A stretch of DNA of 64,000 nucleotides from Moorena sp. SIOASIH (GCF_010671925.1 NZ_JAAHIH010000010.1:62001-126000), one strand, 5' to 3'; counted from the stretch's first letter, positions 1 through 9,391 are shown. Program-made: numbers and translations. The notes: a model not told the origin generated them from the sequence alone.

Positions 1-1
1 C

Positions 2-535
2 CAGGTATTTCGGTCATGGGGCCAAAAGCCTCCCAACTCCCTGTCATCAGTTACACCAATTTACGGTGGACATATCGAACAATTTGAAGTGTTTTTGCAG
101 ACGGAAATCCTTAAGCAACCCTATGGACTGGGGCAGGAGGTAATGCGCCGCCTCGTGTATAACTACGGTAGTGCCTATCAAGATGTACTGCTATATTTGG
201 AGCGAGGATCAGATCACTCCTGTACACCTACTGATGATTTAGCTGTATTCAAAGCTGAAGTCTTGTATGGGGTTGTTGAGGAAATGGCTCAAACATTAGG
301 TGATGTGGTGTTCCGGCGGACAGAACTGGGTAGTGCTGGTCATCCCGGAAACGAGGCGCTCAGAACCTGTGCTGAGGTGATGGGGGCAGAATTAGGATGG
401 AGTCAGTCACAAATAGAGCTAGAGTTAGACAAGGTTAATCACATTTTTAATGTTGGAGGTGTATTAAGTCAGGACAAAAGTATTGGAATTGAAACCCTTA
501 ACGGTCCGGTGAGTTTATCCCAGAAGATCCGTTGA
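2..535 (+). CDS. FAD-dependent glycerol-3-phosphate dehydrogenase-like protein, C-terminal part (5' cut by window)
   Basis: The frame is open to the left edge of the window, so only the last 177 residues are seen; the GTG at 89 is internal. It aligns by eye with the C-terminal domain of the complete paralogue at 4959-6644: both share a WGG/YGG-H-I-E-like entry, an R-R/N-LV-Y/K-YGSAYQ motif, the EVLYGVVEEMA / EVIHGVREEMA stretch, VVFRRT-LGSAG-PG, and C-A--M--ELGW. This is the helical cap (DAO_C-type) that follows the FAD domain in GlpD proteins, which oxidise glycerol-3-phosphate to dihydroxyacetone phosphate with electrons to quinone. The catalytic FAD domain lies outside the window. It is the first gene of a co-directional series to about 14.5 kb. 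Family is well supported; the exact substrate is not. Confidence 0.85.
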   Translation, partial: QVFRSWGQKPPNSLSSVTPIYGGHIEQFEVFLQTEILKQPYGLGQEVMRRLVYNYGSAYQDVLLYLERGSDHSCTPTDDLAVFKAEVLYGVVEEMAQTLGDVVFRRTELGSAGHPGNEALRTCAEVMGAELGWSQSQIELELDKVNHIFNVGGVLSQDKSIGIETLNGPVSLSQKIR

Positions 536-615
536 GGTTTTGGTGCAAGATTTTAGCTGAATCCGCTTGAAACAGCAGCAGTTTATGGAAATCAGGGAAG
601 TTCTAACAGAAATCC

Positions 616-1461
616 ATGGTAGCTACCGCTCAAAAGCATCAATTAATCCTGATTGATGGTCACGTTCACCTTCATGACTGTTTTGATATCGATCAACTGC
701 TGACCTCAGCTTGGGAAAATTTCCAGCGATTTTCTGGTCAAGCAGGTGATCAAGAAAATTTTAAGGCTGTATTATTGTTGACAGAAATAGAGCATCAAAA
801 ATGGTATAACAAGTTAGCTGATTTAGCTCAAAACAATAATCAGTATAGGGTAAGCCAGGGAAAAACTTGGATGTTCCACCGTACCCAGGAAGATTTATCC
901 TTATATACCTGTAACTCCTTAGGGCAAGGAATGTTCTTAATTGCTGGTCGCCAAATTGTGACAGCGGAAAACCTGGAAGTATTAGCCTTGATCACTGACC
1001 AAAACCTTGAAGATGGTTTACCCTTAGACGTAACCATTAAAGCAATTCTGTCTGCCGAGGGAATCCCTATACTCCCCTGGGGAGTTGGTAAATGGATCGG
1101 ACATCGGGGAAAACTATTACATAAGCTCTTGGAAGACAGGAATTTTCCCAAGCTTTTTCTAGGAGACAATGGTGGACGTCCTGTATTCTGGTCACGACCA
1201 GTTTTGTTCAAACAAGCAGAGAAAAAAGGATGGCGGATATTACCAGGAAGCGATCCACTTCCTTTGGCTTCTGAATCTTGTCGTCCTGGAAGTTTTGGAT
1301 TTACTATCCAGGGTTCCTTGAGTAATGAAGAACCAGGAAAAGATATCAAGGAAATGCTACTCAATCCCCTGACACCTATTCAGGGGTATGGTTCTCTAGA
1401 AAACCCCTGGCGATTTATTCGTAACCAATTAGCAATTCGGTCTAGAAAAAATAGCAATTAA
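616..1461 (+). CDS. Uncharacterised protein with PHP/amidohydrolase-like N-terminal motif
   Basis: 281 residues starting at ATG, 80 bp after the preceding GlpD-like gene. Residues 13-21 read IDGHVHLHD, a His-rich beta-strand motif like the first metal-binding strand of PHP and amidohydrolase TIM barrels. A later stretch around residues 153-180 (ILPWGVGKW..., FLGDNGGRP) and LPGSDPLPL near 215 would suit other strand ends of such a barrel, but I cannot place a full metal-ligand set. I do not recognise a named family. Its position between a GlpD-like gene and a methyltransferase, 30 bp before the next start, suggests a role in the same pathway, possibly as a phosphoesterase or hydrolase. That function is inference only. 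Confidence 0.7.
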   Translation: MVATAQKHQLILIDGHVHLHDCFDIDQLLTSAWENFQRFSGQAGDQENFKAVLLLTEIEHQKWYNKLADLAQNNNQYRVSQGKTWMFHRTQEDLSLYTCNSLGQGMFLIAGRQIVTAENLEVLALITDQNLEDGLPLDVTIKAILSAEGIPILPWGVGKWIGHRGKLLHKLLEDRNFPKLFLGDNGGRPVFWSRPVLFKQAEKKGWRILPGSDPLPLASESCRPGSFGFTIQGSLSNEEPGKDIKEMLLNPLTPIQGYGSLENPWRFIRNQLAIRSRKNSN

Positions 1462-1491
1462 AAATAAACAAATGACTAAAGGAATTTAACA

Positions 1492-2220
1492 GTGGTTTCT
1501 ACAGGTGATTTTCCCGAAACAGCCGATATCGAAACATCTTCTGATGATTATGCCTCCCGTTTTGCCGGGGAAATTGGGGCTTGGCTACTGAAAGTCCAGG
1601 AAGACGCAACCTTGAAAATGCTGACTCCTTATCCTAAAGCCACTATCCTTGATGTGGGAGGAGGACATGGTCAACTCACAGGGGCTCTGATTCAAAATGG
1701 TTATCAACTCACTGTGCTTGGTAGTGCGGATGTCTGTAAGGGGAGGATTCAGAATTTTATTGATGCTAATCTTTGTTCCTTCAAGGTGGGCAATGTTTTG
1801 GATCTACCTTACCCAGATGGAGCTTTTGATGTTGTGATCAGCTATCGATTCCTGGCTCATGTGACTCAATGGCAGTCTTTTTTAACTGAACTAAATCGAG
1901 TAGCAAAGCAAGCAGTAATCCTAGACTATCCTACAGTGAGGAGCGTAAATGCTATTGCCCCCTATCTATTTAAGTTCAAGAAAGGGTTGGAAGGAAATAC
2001 ACGAGAGTTTGTCTGTTATAAAGAACATGAGCTTCTAGAATTTTTAAAATCTCTTGGTCTGAGCAAAGCTGAGCGCTATCCTCAATTCTTTGTGCCTATG
2101 GTACTGCATCGCGCTTTAAAATCTCCATTACTGTCATCAGTTATGGAACAATTATTTAAATTATCAGCACTAACCTATGTATTTGGATCACCCGTGATTT
2201 TGAAGCTCACTAAAACCTGA
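1492..2220 (+). CDS. Class I SAM-dependent methyltransferase
   Basis: 242 residues with a GTG start, only 30 bp after the upstream gene, so probably co-transcribed. Motif I is at residues 52-60 (ILDVGGGHG), followed by an acidic-strand region and, near residues 105-120, the YPDGAFDVVISYRFLAHV segment that corresponds to motif III/post-motif of UbiE-type methyltransferases. The C-terminal third has hydrophobic stretches (LYFKFKKG-type and LSALTYVFGSPVIL) that could contact a membrane lipid. The enzyme would transfer a methyl group from S-adenosylmethionine to an unknown acceptor; placement in a lipid/glycan locus makes a lipid intermediate plausible. It is not a close copy of the second methyltransferase at 3366. 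Confidence 0.85.
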   Translation: MVSTGDFPETADIETSSDDYASRFAGEIGAWLLKVQEDATLKMLTPYPKATILDVGGGHGQLTGALIQNGYQLTVLGSADVCKGRIQNFIDANLCSFKVGNVLDLPYPDGAFDVVISYRFLAHVTQWQSFLTELNRVAKQAVILDYPTVRSVNAIAPYLFKFKKGLEGNTREFVCYKEHELLEFLKSLGLSKAERYPQFFVPMVLHRALKSPLLSSVMEQLFKLSALTYVFGSPVILKLTKT

Positions 2221-2313
2221 TGAGCATTCGCAAAATGAGCATTCGATAAAAAGGAAATACCCACACCAAACTAAAAATTGACGATCTTAAAGTAGATTGA
2301 TTGGAGGAACACC

Positions 2314-3300
2314 GTGAGAATATTAGTAACAGGGGGCACAGGTTTTACAGGTAGCCATCTGACACGCCGCCTAATACAAAAAGGTCATGATCTTGTTGTC
2401 CTTGACAATAAACCAGGTCTGTTTTTTGATGAACTCAAGGAACTAGGAGCAGAAATTCACCTGGGTAGCGTTGCTGACCGAGATATTGTAGACAAGGTGA
2501 CCCAAGGCTGTGATGTGGTTCACCACTTAGCAGCAGCATTTCGCCAGGTAAACCTTCCCCAATCAGTGTACTGGAACGTGAATGTGGAGGGAACACGCTA
2601 CCTATTGGAGGCTGCTCTCAAGTATGGGGTGCAGAAGTTTGTATACTGTAGCACCTGTGGGGTTCACGGAGATGTGAAGCAAACACCGGCTGGTGAAGAT
2701 GCGCCCATTGCCCCTGCGGATTACTATCAATACACCAAATATGAAGGGGAAAAAATCATTCCTGAATTCGTAGAGAAGGGGTTAAAGGTGGTAAGTCTGA
2801 GACCTGCGGCTATCTACGGACCCGGGGATCCAGAACGGTTTTCAATCCTGTTCAAGCGGGTGAATAAGGGACGCTTTTTAATGTTTGGCGATGGCCTGTC
2901 TCATTACCACCCCTTGTATATCGATAATCTAGTCGATGCTTTTGAACTGGCTGCGGATTCAGATAAAGGCAACGGGGAGGTATACCTGATCGCTGATGAA
3001 AACTACCATAGTCTCAATGACTTGGTTAATGCGATCGCAAAAGCCCTTGACATTAAACTAAACCTGATCCATCTCCCGTTCTGGCCCCTTTGGACAGTTG
3101 CCTTTGCCACCGAGATGGTGTACAAGCCTTTCCCAGGAGTCGATCCCCCTCTGTTTCGGCGACGGGTCGATTGGTTCCGGCAGAATCGTGCCTTCAGTAT
3201 TGAAAAGGCTAAGCAGGATCTCGGTTACCAACCTAAAGTAGATCTTCCAACCGGATTAGTACGAACAGCTGAGTGGTATCGGGAAAAGGGCATCATCTGA
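2314..3300 (+). CDS. NAD-dependent epimerase/dehydratase (extended SDR family)
   Basis: 328 residues, GTG start with GGAGG about 8 bases upstream (TTGGAGGAACACC). The N-terminal Rossmann glycine motif is GGTGFTG (residues 7-13), the active-site Ser/Thr is in YCSTCGVHG (about 111-119), and the catalytic Tyr-xxx-Lys is YQYTK (138-142). PAAIYGPGDPERF and the C-terminal DLGYQPKVDLPTGL are typical of extended SDRs acting on sugar nucleotides, sterol-like or isoprenoid 3-hydroxy substrates. It probably oxidises, reduces or epimerises a hydroxyl of the pathway intermediate. 93 bp after the first methyltransferase and 65 bp before the second; same strand, so likely one functional unit. The substrate cannot be read from the sequence. 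Confidence 0.9.
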   Translation: MRILVTGGTGFTGSHLTRRLIQKGHDLVVLDNKPGLFFDELKELGAEIHLGSVADRDIVDKVTQGCDVVHHLAAAFRQVNLPQSVYWNVNVEGTRYLLEAALKYGVQKFVYCSTCGVHGDVKQTPAGEDAPIAPADYYQYTKYEGEKIIPEFVEKGLKVVSLRPAAIYGPGDPERFSILFKRVNKGRFLMFGDGLSHYHPLYIDNLVDAFELAADSDKGNGEVYLIADENYHSLNDLVNAIAKALDIKLNLIHLPFWPLWTVAFATEMVYKPFPGVDPPLFRRRVDWFRQNRAFSIEKAKQDLGYQPKVDLPTGLVRTAEWYREKGII

Positions 3301-3365
3301 AAGTAGCACAAACCTTTCAGTGTGGGTAACTTACCAAATTTGGAAAAATTAAAGAGAGATTAAAC

Positions 3366-4022
3366 ATGAACAGTCACAGCGAACAGGCAGCAGCCCGTTT
3401 TGATGAGTGGGCGAATTCATACAGTGAAGACCGGATTTCCTCTTGGTTCACATACTACCAATCAATGGCCATGTCCAAGCTAAAACTTCCAGAAAGAGAT
3501 AGCTTTTTGGACGTAGGTTGCGGTACTGGTTGGGCTGTTAGAGAAGCTGCCAAACAGCTCAAATCAGGTAAAGCCTGTGGCATCGACATCTCTCCAAAGA
3601 TGATCGAGAATGCCCTAGCTCAAACTCGGAATGGACTAAATCAAACTATAGAGTTTCAGGTTGCTAATTCTGAGGAGATACCCTATAAAGACCAATCCTT
3701 TAGCTCGATTATCTGTACCTTTTCTATTCATCATTATCAAAACCCCGTCCGTGCTTTGTCAGAGATGAAGCGAGTTCTGAAAGACGATGGCTCGATTGTA
3801 ATTTTAGATTCAGCCAGAGATGTCTCCTTTCCCATCTGGCTGCAAGACCGGGGGCGGCGATACTTTGAAAAAAGCCACGTTAAATACTATACCACTAAAG
3901 AAATGAAGGCTCTGGTAGCAGAAGCTGAATTACAACTTGTTGGTGAAATCACGACCGTTAATAAATTTATGGATCATAACAAAGTGTTTACTGGTTTGAT
4001 GTTACTTGAATGTAGGAAATGA
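3366..4022 (+). CDS. Class I SAM-dependent methyltransferase (UbiE/COQ5-like)
   Basis: 218 residues, ATG start preceded by AAGAGAG. Motif I is LDVGCGTG (residues 48-55); GIDISPKMIENA supplies the acidic residue that binds the ribose of SAM; IICTFSIHHYQNP and the EMKRVLKDDGSIVILD block (about 120-150) are the classic UbiE-like post-motifs. The family methylates quinones, lipids and small molecules. Together with the gene at 1492 it gives the locus two different methyltransferases, separated by the SDR gene. No membrane segment is visible. Family assignment is secure, the acceptor unknown. Confidence 0.88.
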   Translation: MNSHSEQAAARFDEWANSYSEDRISSWFTYYQSMAMSKLKLPERDSFLDVGCGTGWAVREAAKQLKSGKACGIDISPKMIENALAQTRNGLNQTIEFQVANSEEIPYKDQSFSSIICTFSIHHYQNPVRALSEMKRVLKDDGSIVILDSARDVSFPIWLQDRGRRYFEKSHVKYYTTKEMKALVAEAELQLVGEITTVNKFMDHNKVFTGLMLLECRK

Positions 4023-4111
4023 AGAGTATTTTGCTGTAATCAGTTGCCGTAATTAGTTGCCGCAATCACTTCTTGCAATCAGTTGTTGCTAAAAATCAGG
4101 AGTTCATTCAG

Positions 4112-4849
4112 ATGGAACAGGGTAATTTCAAGGTTAAGGAAGTCAGTAAGGGTAAAATTACCCGCTGGCAACAGTATGCAGCATTGGTCGTGGGGAAGAC
4201 CGAACTGCTGAGCTTCCTAAAGTATGAAATAATTACCTTCTTTTTGATGAACTTGCCTGGAGCATTAGGGCTATATCTACGGAGCAAGTTTTATCCCCTG
4301 ATTTTGGGAGAGGTGGGGTCAAAGGTCGTCTTTGGACGGGGGGTAACCCTCCGCCATCCCCACAAAATTCGGATTGGTGAGAATGTGATTATTGACGACA
4401 ACTGCGTATTGGATGCCAAAGGGCAGTCGAATTCAGGCATTTCCCTTGGGGATGGGGTGTTTGTTGGTCGCAATTCCATTATCTATTGCAAAGATGGGGA
4501 TATTGAAATCCAACCTCAGGTCAATATTGGAGCCAATTGCCAAATCTACTCCAAATGTCTCGTGAAAATTGGCAAAGGGACAATGATAGCAGCATACAAC
4601 TGTATCTTGAGCGGCGGTAGATATGATTACAACTCCGAAGTCCCCTTAGCAGAGCAAAGTAGCTATACCAACGGACCAACCTTAATTGGGGAGGGCTGTT
4701 GGTTGGGTACTAAAGCCGTTGTTTTGGATGGTTTATCCATTGGCGATCGCACTGTAGTAGGGGCGGGAGCAGTAGTGACTAAGGATCTTCCCGCTGGTGT
4801 AGTGGCCATGGGTGTTCCTGCCAAAGTAAGAGAACAAGTTTGCTCATAA
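4112..4849 (+). CDS. Left-handed beta-helix acyltransferase (hexapeptide-repeat family)
   Basis: 245 residues. I take the ATG at 4112 (MEQGNFKV...) because AGGAG lies 8 bases upstream; an in-frame TTG at 4073 would add 13 residues without a good ribosome site. After a roughly 60-residue N-terminal helical part containing a hydrophobic stretch (FFLMNLPGALGLYL) the protein runs through hexapeptide repeats: IRIGENVIIDDNCVL, ISLGDGVFVGRNSII, VNIGANCQIYSKCLVKIGKG, then GPTLIGEGCWLGTKAVVLDGLSIGDRTVVGAG and the closing GVPAKV. This matches O-acetyl/acyltransferases of the WbbJ/MaeB type that acylate sugars or lipid head groups using acyl-CoA. It sits between the methyltransferase and the second GlpD-like gene, supporting a role in decorating the same product. 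Confidence 0.88.
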   Translation: MEQGNFKVKEVSKGKITRWQQYAALVVGKTELLSFLKYEIITFFLMNLPGALGLYLRSKFYPLILGEVGSKVVFGRGVTLRHPHKIRIGENVIIDDNCVLDAKGQSNSGISLGDGVFVGRNSIIYCKDGDIEIQPQVNIGANCQIYSKCLVKIGKGTMIAAYNCILSGGRYDYNSEVPLAEQSSYTNGPTLIGEGCWLGTKAVVLDGLSIGDRTVVGAGAVVTKDLPAGVVAMGVPAKVREQVCS

Positions 4850-4958
4850 CAGCTCATAAAAGTTTGTTGTCTTTTAGATAGCTTCAGACCTGACCCATTA
4901 ACCAACAGAACTAGAAGTCACTATATTTTCTTAAAATAACTATATTTTACGGTTTAAC

Positions 4959-6644
4959 ATGAAGCGAAACATTCAAAAATTAGCACAACAAGAATACGAT
5001 CTCCTGATTGTTGGTGGTGGTATCAACGGCGCTGCATGTGCCTGGGACGCTACGCTTCGTGGTCTTAAAGTTGCCCTCCTGGAACGGGCGGATTTTGGAG
5101 GAGCTACTTCTTCTAATAGTGCCAAAATTGCTCACAGTGGGGTTAGATATCTACAGCACGCTGACTTTAAGCGGATGCGAGAATCCATTAGCGAACGTGC
5201 TACACTCATGCAGATCGCCCCCCACTTGATAGATGTGCAGCCTTACCTGTTGCCAATTTACGGGCACGGCATCAAAGGATTAGAAACCATGACCCTGTAT
5301 TTTGCCATCTATGATCTATTGAGTAGGGATCAAAGGCGGGTTAAGGATTCAGCTCGATGCATACCCAACTGCCAAATTCTTTCCAAGCAAGAAGTCTTGA
5401 AGATGTGGTCCAGCTTAGATCCCGATAAGCTTACCGGTGGTGCAATTTGGTATGAAGGACAAATCCACAATACTGAGCGATTATTGCTGTCATATCTTTT
5501 ATCTGCCTCTGAGCGGGGTGCAGAAATAGCTAATTATGTCGAAGTTGTGGAATGTATTGAATCTGACAATGTTGTTGTCGGTGTCGAAGCTAAAGATTTA
5601 ATTAGTGGAGAAACAATTAAAGTTCGTGCAAAAACAGTATTAAACGCTTGCGGTCCATGGATTGTAAAAACCTTGAATCTTTCTAGAGAACAATTCAAGG
5701 ACTACGATCTTCATGCTTCCAAAGCCTTTAGTTTCATTACACGTCCGCTTACTAAAGATCATGCGGTAGTATTCCCCATCAAACCGATGTACCGCGATCC
5801 CCAGGCTATAGTGAATAAAAAGTCAAGTCTTGCCTTTGCAATTCCATGGCGCGGTTATTCATTGGTGGGGTCTTTGCACTTGCCCTGCGAAGATGATCCC
5901 GAACGTGTTTCAATCTCTGAGGAGGAAATTCAAACCTATATTGACCTGATTAACGAGGGTTATCCCGAAGGAAAGCTGCGCCGTGAAGATGTACATCATG
6001 TGTTGTGGGGTATCATACCAGCGGATCGAGAAGGTTCAGCGGCACCTCTGAAGCATTACCGCATTTTGGATCATGCCAAGGAAGATGGTCTTGAAGGTCT
6101 TGTTAGTGTGGTTGGTGTCAAATACACAACCTCCCGTGATGTGGCTCAAAAAACAATAGATCTGGTCTTTCGCAAGCTCGGACAAGTATCACCATTACCA
6201 AGTACAAAGAATACTCCTTTGTGGGGTGGAGATATTGAATATCTTGATTTGTTCATGAATCAGGCCATTGAGCAAGAGTCAGATCAGTTGAGTCCTGAGG
6301 TAGTGCGCAATCTTGTGCGAAAGTACGGTTCAGCTTATCAGGAGATATTACGTTACTTAGACGAAAATCCGGCATGGGCACAAGTACTACCAAACAGCGA
6401 TGTCATCCAAGCGGAAGTTATACACGGGGTTCGTGAAGAGATGGCTGAGAAATTGGTCGATGTTGTTTTTCGGCGCACTGATCTCGGCTCTGCAGGCTAT
6501 CCAGGTGACGAGCCCCTTCGCGTATGTGCTCAACTGATGGCTGGTGAACTTGGCTGGAATGAAGCCTACACAGAAGCTGAGCTGCGCAACGTGGTAGATT
6601 CCTACATTATCCGTCCCAGGACAGAAGTGGTATGCCAACCGTAA
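4959..6644 (+). CDS. FAD-dependent glycerol-3-phosphate dehydrogenase-like protein
   Basis: 561 residues, the usual length of GlpD. Residues 14-24 (DLLIVGGGINGA) form the FAD dinucleotide-binding motif, followed by LLERADFGGATSSNS and HSGVRYLQ, both hallmark GlpD segments. The C-terminal helical domain (from about residue 430) matches the partial gene at 2-535. Known GlpD oxidises sn-glycerol-3-phosphate to dihydroxyacetone phosphate at the membrane. The presence of two paralogues flanking methyltransferase, SDR and acyltransferase genes suggests that the pair serves a dedicated pathway rather than glycerol catabolism; glpK or glpF are not visible. It could instead act on a modified glycerol-phosphate. 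The ATG lacks a strong ribosome site but the first 12 residues lead directly into the FAD fold. Confidence 0.9.
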   Translation: MKRNIQKLAQQEYDLLIVGGGINGAACAWDATLRGLKVALLERADFGGATSSNSAKIAHSGVRYLQHADFKRMRESISERATLMQIAPHLIDVQPYLLPIYGHGIKGLETMTLYFAIYDLLSRDQRRVKDSARCIPNCQILSKQEVLKMWSSLDPDKLTGGAIWYEGQIHNTERLLLSYLLSASERGAEIANYVEVVECIESDNVVVGVEAKDLISGETIKVRAKTVLNACGPWIVKTLNLSREQFKDYDLHASKAFSFITRPLTKDHAVVFPIKPMYRDPQAIVNKKSSLAFAIPWRGYSLVGSLHLPCEDDPERVSISEEEIQTYIDLINEGYPEGKLRREDVHHVLWGIIPADREGSAAPLKHYRILDHAKEDGLEGLVSVVGVKYTTSRDVAQKTIDLVFRKLGQVSPLPSTKNTPLWGGDIEYLDLFMNQAIEQESDQLSPEVVRNLVRKYGSAYQEILRYLDENPAWAQVLPNSDVIQAEVIHGVREEMAEKLVDVVFRRTDLGSAGYPGDEPLRVCAQLMAGELGWNEAYTEAELRNVVDSYIIRPRTEVVCQP

Positions 6645-6706
6645 CTATACTCTTAACAAGATGCTGGTTACAGGGCAGAAGGATTGATAGAACAGATGAG
6701 GGTTAA

Positions 6707-7735
6707 ATGGGAAAAAGCTCGATACTTCGCTTCTTGAGAATTGCGGTAACAACCGCTCTGCTAGTTTATGTTTTTCACAAAGCAGGATTGTTAACGCTTC
6801 AAGGATGGCGGAACTTATTTGATACCTTTGCCCATACCAAACTGATTTTTCTGTTGGCATCAATTTTGATCTTACCAATACTTGATTTTGCCAGCTCAGT
6901 CAAGTGGTACTTTCTCTGTCGCTCTTGTGGACTTTCAGTCGGTCTATGGCGGCTCTATGCTTACTACGTAATTGGTAAGTTCTTTAGTCTAATCTTGCCC
7001 AGCAGTATCGGCGGAGATGTGATTAGAATACATGAGCTAGGGCGTTACACAGGACGTTATGCTGATGCTGCAGCTGTGGTATTTGTAGAACGTTTCAGCG
7101 GTTTAGCGACCCTAGTGATGCTGGCACTAATTGCAGTAATCGTTAACTTGCAGGTCTTTAATATCCCTTGGCTCACCATTTCCCTTAGTATTGGTATCCT
7201 TGGATTAGGCTTTATATGCTGGTTAATTGTTGATGATCGTCCCTTCAATCTCTCCCAAAAACTTTTTGGTGAACGACTGCCTATTTTAAAAAAAATATTT
7301 AGTAAGATTGAAAAATTTCGCAATGCTGTACTGCTTTACAAGGATGATTCAGGAGCCCTTGTTTGGGCGTTAGTAAACTCCTTAATTTTTTATTTTTTGT
7401 CTGTAATCAATGTCTGGGTTAGCGCCTTGACATTTAATGCTGACATTAACTTTATAAGCACCCTAGTGGCGGTTCCTGTGATCATGTTCATCATGAATCT
7501 ACCATTTTCTATTGGTGGTATTGGCTTAACGGAATTTGCCTATACTTTTACTCTCGGTATTTTTGGGGTTAATCCTGCTGTAGCGATTTCGACTACCTTG
7601 CTGATGCGATTAAAGACATTTATTGATGCTGGTATTGGTGGTTTGCTTTATCCCTTAGTAAAGGGCGAAAATTCAACAGCAAGAGAATTATCTAAGGAGA
7701 TTGAGAAGAGTTACAATAAACAGTATAAAGATTAG
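6707..7735 (+). CDS. COG0392-type integral membrane protein (LPG synthase TM / flippase-like)
   Basis: 342 residues with about eight hydrophobic segments. The motif region FFSLILPSSIGGDVIR (about residues 86-101), the FVERFSGLATLVML stretch and the later NLPFSIGGIGLTEFAY are diagnostic of the lysylphosphatidylglycerol-synthase transmembrane family (PF03706/COG0392). Members are associated with transfer or flipping of lipid-linked intermediates; this one has only the membrane part, with no aminoacyl-transferase domain. 62 bp after the GlpD-like gene. A second member follows at 9392. Likely a transporter or flippase for the product of this locus (inference). Confidence 0.88.
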   Translation: MGKSSILRFLRIAVTTALLVYVFHKAGLLTLQGWRNLFDTFAHTKLIFLLASILILPILDFASSVKWYFLCRSCGLSVGLWRLYAYYVIGKFFSLILPSSIGGDVIRIHELGRYTGRYADAAAVVFVERFSGLATLVMLALIAVIVNLQVFNIPWLTISLSIGILGLGFICWLIVDDRPFNLSQKLFGERLPILKKIFSKIEKFRNAVLLYKDDSGALVWALVNSLIFYFLSVINVWVSALTFNADINFISTLVAVPVIMFIMNLPFSIGGIGLTEFAYTFTLGIFGVNPAVAISTTLLMRLKTFIDAGIGGLLYPLVKGENSTARELSKEIEKSYNKQYKD

Positions 7736-7949
7736 TGATTAGCGCGTTTTTATCTGGGTGGTAAACACACTTATTGCAGGAATTGGCATCCATGCAAGAG
7801 TAACCCACTCCTAACCCCTCCCAGGAGTGGAAAAAGCTCCGGATTTTTATTTGACAATAAAAAAATCCCTCCTAGGCTTACATCTCAAATACAAACCCGC
7901 TTATCTTTGTTTGATTGCTACTTTGAGAATAGTTTGAGAAAATAGGGAA
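7736..7949 (+). repeat. Intergenic region with a CCACTCCT hairpin (dispersed repeat)
   Basis: Arms CCACTCCT (7805-7812) and AGGAGTGG (7823-7830) enclose AACCCCTCCC. A near-identical unit with stem CCCCT/AGGGG occurs at about 47859-47885, so this is a small dispersed palindrome and not a gene-specific terminator, although it could stop transcription from the membrane-protein gene ending at 7735. Confidence 0.5.
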
Positions 7950-9380
7950 ATGTCAAAGCAATCGCCCAAACTTTATATCCAGGATGTTACCTATAAAATA
8001 GCCTTGTTTTTGATCGTTTGCAGTGCATTCAACTGGGGATGTGCAGCAAAATGGAATAGCAAGGGCGTTGATTTACCCTATTCCACCATCAATCCTCAGA
8101 CTATCCAATTAGATTTACCTGCTGAAGACGATAGAGCAGGTGGTTTGATTACGGCGGATGTCGATGATGATGGCAAGAAAGACTTTATTATTACCAAGCC
8201 CGGTCAGATCGCAGTTTACACTTATTCTGGGCAAAAGCTCTGGGGTAGGGAGATCAACCTCCAGGTAACTGGAAAATCTGAGTACCAGGGACTACCTGGA
8301 TTGCATGGCTCGGGTGTCCAAGCAGCTGACGTGGATGGGGATCAGAAGACGGAGGTCTTGTTTTTAACCAAAGACAATACTCTTCATATTGTCCAAGGTG
8401 ACAACGGACAGAGCAAGGGAAGTATAAAAATAGAATCTCCACCAGGTACAGAACGTTGGGAGCACTTAGTAGTAGCCAATTTCCGGGGCAAAGGCGATCG
8501 CGATTTACTACTTCAGGCCACTAATGCTGAAGGATACCGTAGGGGTCGTTATCTAGCAGCCTATCCCCTAGACAACCTACTCAAAGGTGAAAACCTTGAA
8601 CCTTTGTGGACCCGAGATGATTTCCTTGCCAATGCTCACAATGGGGCACGGGTGGCAGATCTCGACGGAGATGGCAAAGATGAGGTTTTGGGTGGGACAA
8701 TAATATCACCATTAGGAGAGCTACTGGTGCGAATTCCAGTAAAAGGTCATATTGACTCCCTGTTTGTGGCTGATGTGCGTCCAGACATCCCAGGATTAGA
8801 GGTAGTAGCTCTGGAAGAGAACGGTGGCAATCGGGTTTTCCTTTATAACCGCGATCGCGTAATTTGGAAAACCCACTACAAGCATCAAGAACCACAAAAT
8901 GCTGCCATTGGTGATTTTGACCCCCAACGACCAGGATTAGAAGTCTGGTGCCGCAGCCGTTACCCGAAACACCAGAAACCCTTTGTCTTTGATGCCCAAG
9001 GTCAACTGATTGCTGACTATCAAATGGATGATGTTGCTCCCAAGGGATGGACAGACAAAGGTGTAGAGGTGATCTTCTCGATTGATTGGACAGGAGAGTT
9101 GAGGCAATTAGTGGCTGTCAAAGAGCGCCATAAATCAGGAGACGTCGGGATTTTTGATGCCCTGAGTGGGGAATTTCTCCATCGGTTCAAAGAACAGGCA
9201 GATCGACTTTACGTTGCTGATGTGTCTGGGGATTGGCGGGAAGAGGTGATGGTTCTCAATGGGAATCAGCTGCATATTTACAGCAACCCCGAACCAAATC
9301 CCAATCTTGATCTGCCACGGCTATGGACTCAAAACCACTACCGCCGCAGTAAGATGACTTGGAATTACTACAGTCCATAA
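7950..9380 (+). CDS. FG-GAP/VCBS-type beta-propeller protein, probable exported lipoprotein
   Basis: 476 residues. After a short basic start, residues 15-30 are hydrophobic (YKIALFLIVCSAFNWG) and end at Cys31, an imperfect lipobox, so lipid anchoring or a signal anchor is likely. The rest contains repeated calcium-loop-like motifs: DVDDDGKKDF, DVDGDQKTEV and DLDGDGKDEV, each followed by a hydrophobic strand, as in FG-GAP/VCBS integrin-like propellers. It would sit on the periplasmic or outer face and bind a ligand or scaffold a complex. Its stop is 11 bp before the second COG0392 gene, so those two are probably co-translated. Function otherwise unknown. Confidence 0.8.
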   Translation: MSKQSPKLYIQDVTYKIALFLIVCSAFNWGCAAKWNSKGVDLPYSTINPQTIQLDLPAEDDRAGGLITADVDDDGKKDFIITKPGQIAVYTYSGQKLWGREINLQVTGKSEYQGLPGLHGSGVQAADVDGDQKTEVLFLTKDNTLHIVQGDNGQSKGSIKIESPPGTERWEHLVVANFRGKGDRDLLLQATNAEGYRRGRYLAAYPLDNLLKGENLEPLWTRDDFLANAHNGARVADLDGDGKDEVLGGTIISPLGELLVRIPVKGHIDSLFVADVRPDIPGLEVVALEENGGNRVFLYNRDRVIWKTHYKHQEPQNAAIGDFDPQRPGLEVWCRSRYPKHQKPFVFDAQGQLIADYQMDDVAPKGWTDKGVEVIFSIDWTGELRQLVAVKERHKSGDVGIFDALSGEFLHRFKEQADRLYVADVSGDWREEVMVLNGNQLHIYSNPEPNPNLDLPRLWTQNHYRRSKMTWNYYSP

Positions 9381-9391
9381 AGTGAAAAACC

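Noticed and set aside
4291..4905. Minus-strand ORFs opposite the acyltransferase gene
   Set aside because: Shadow frames of a well-supported plus-strand gene.
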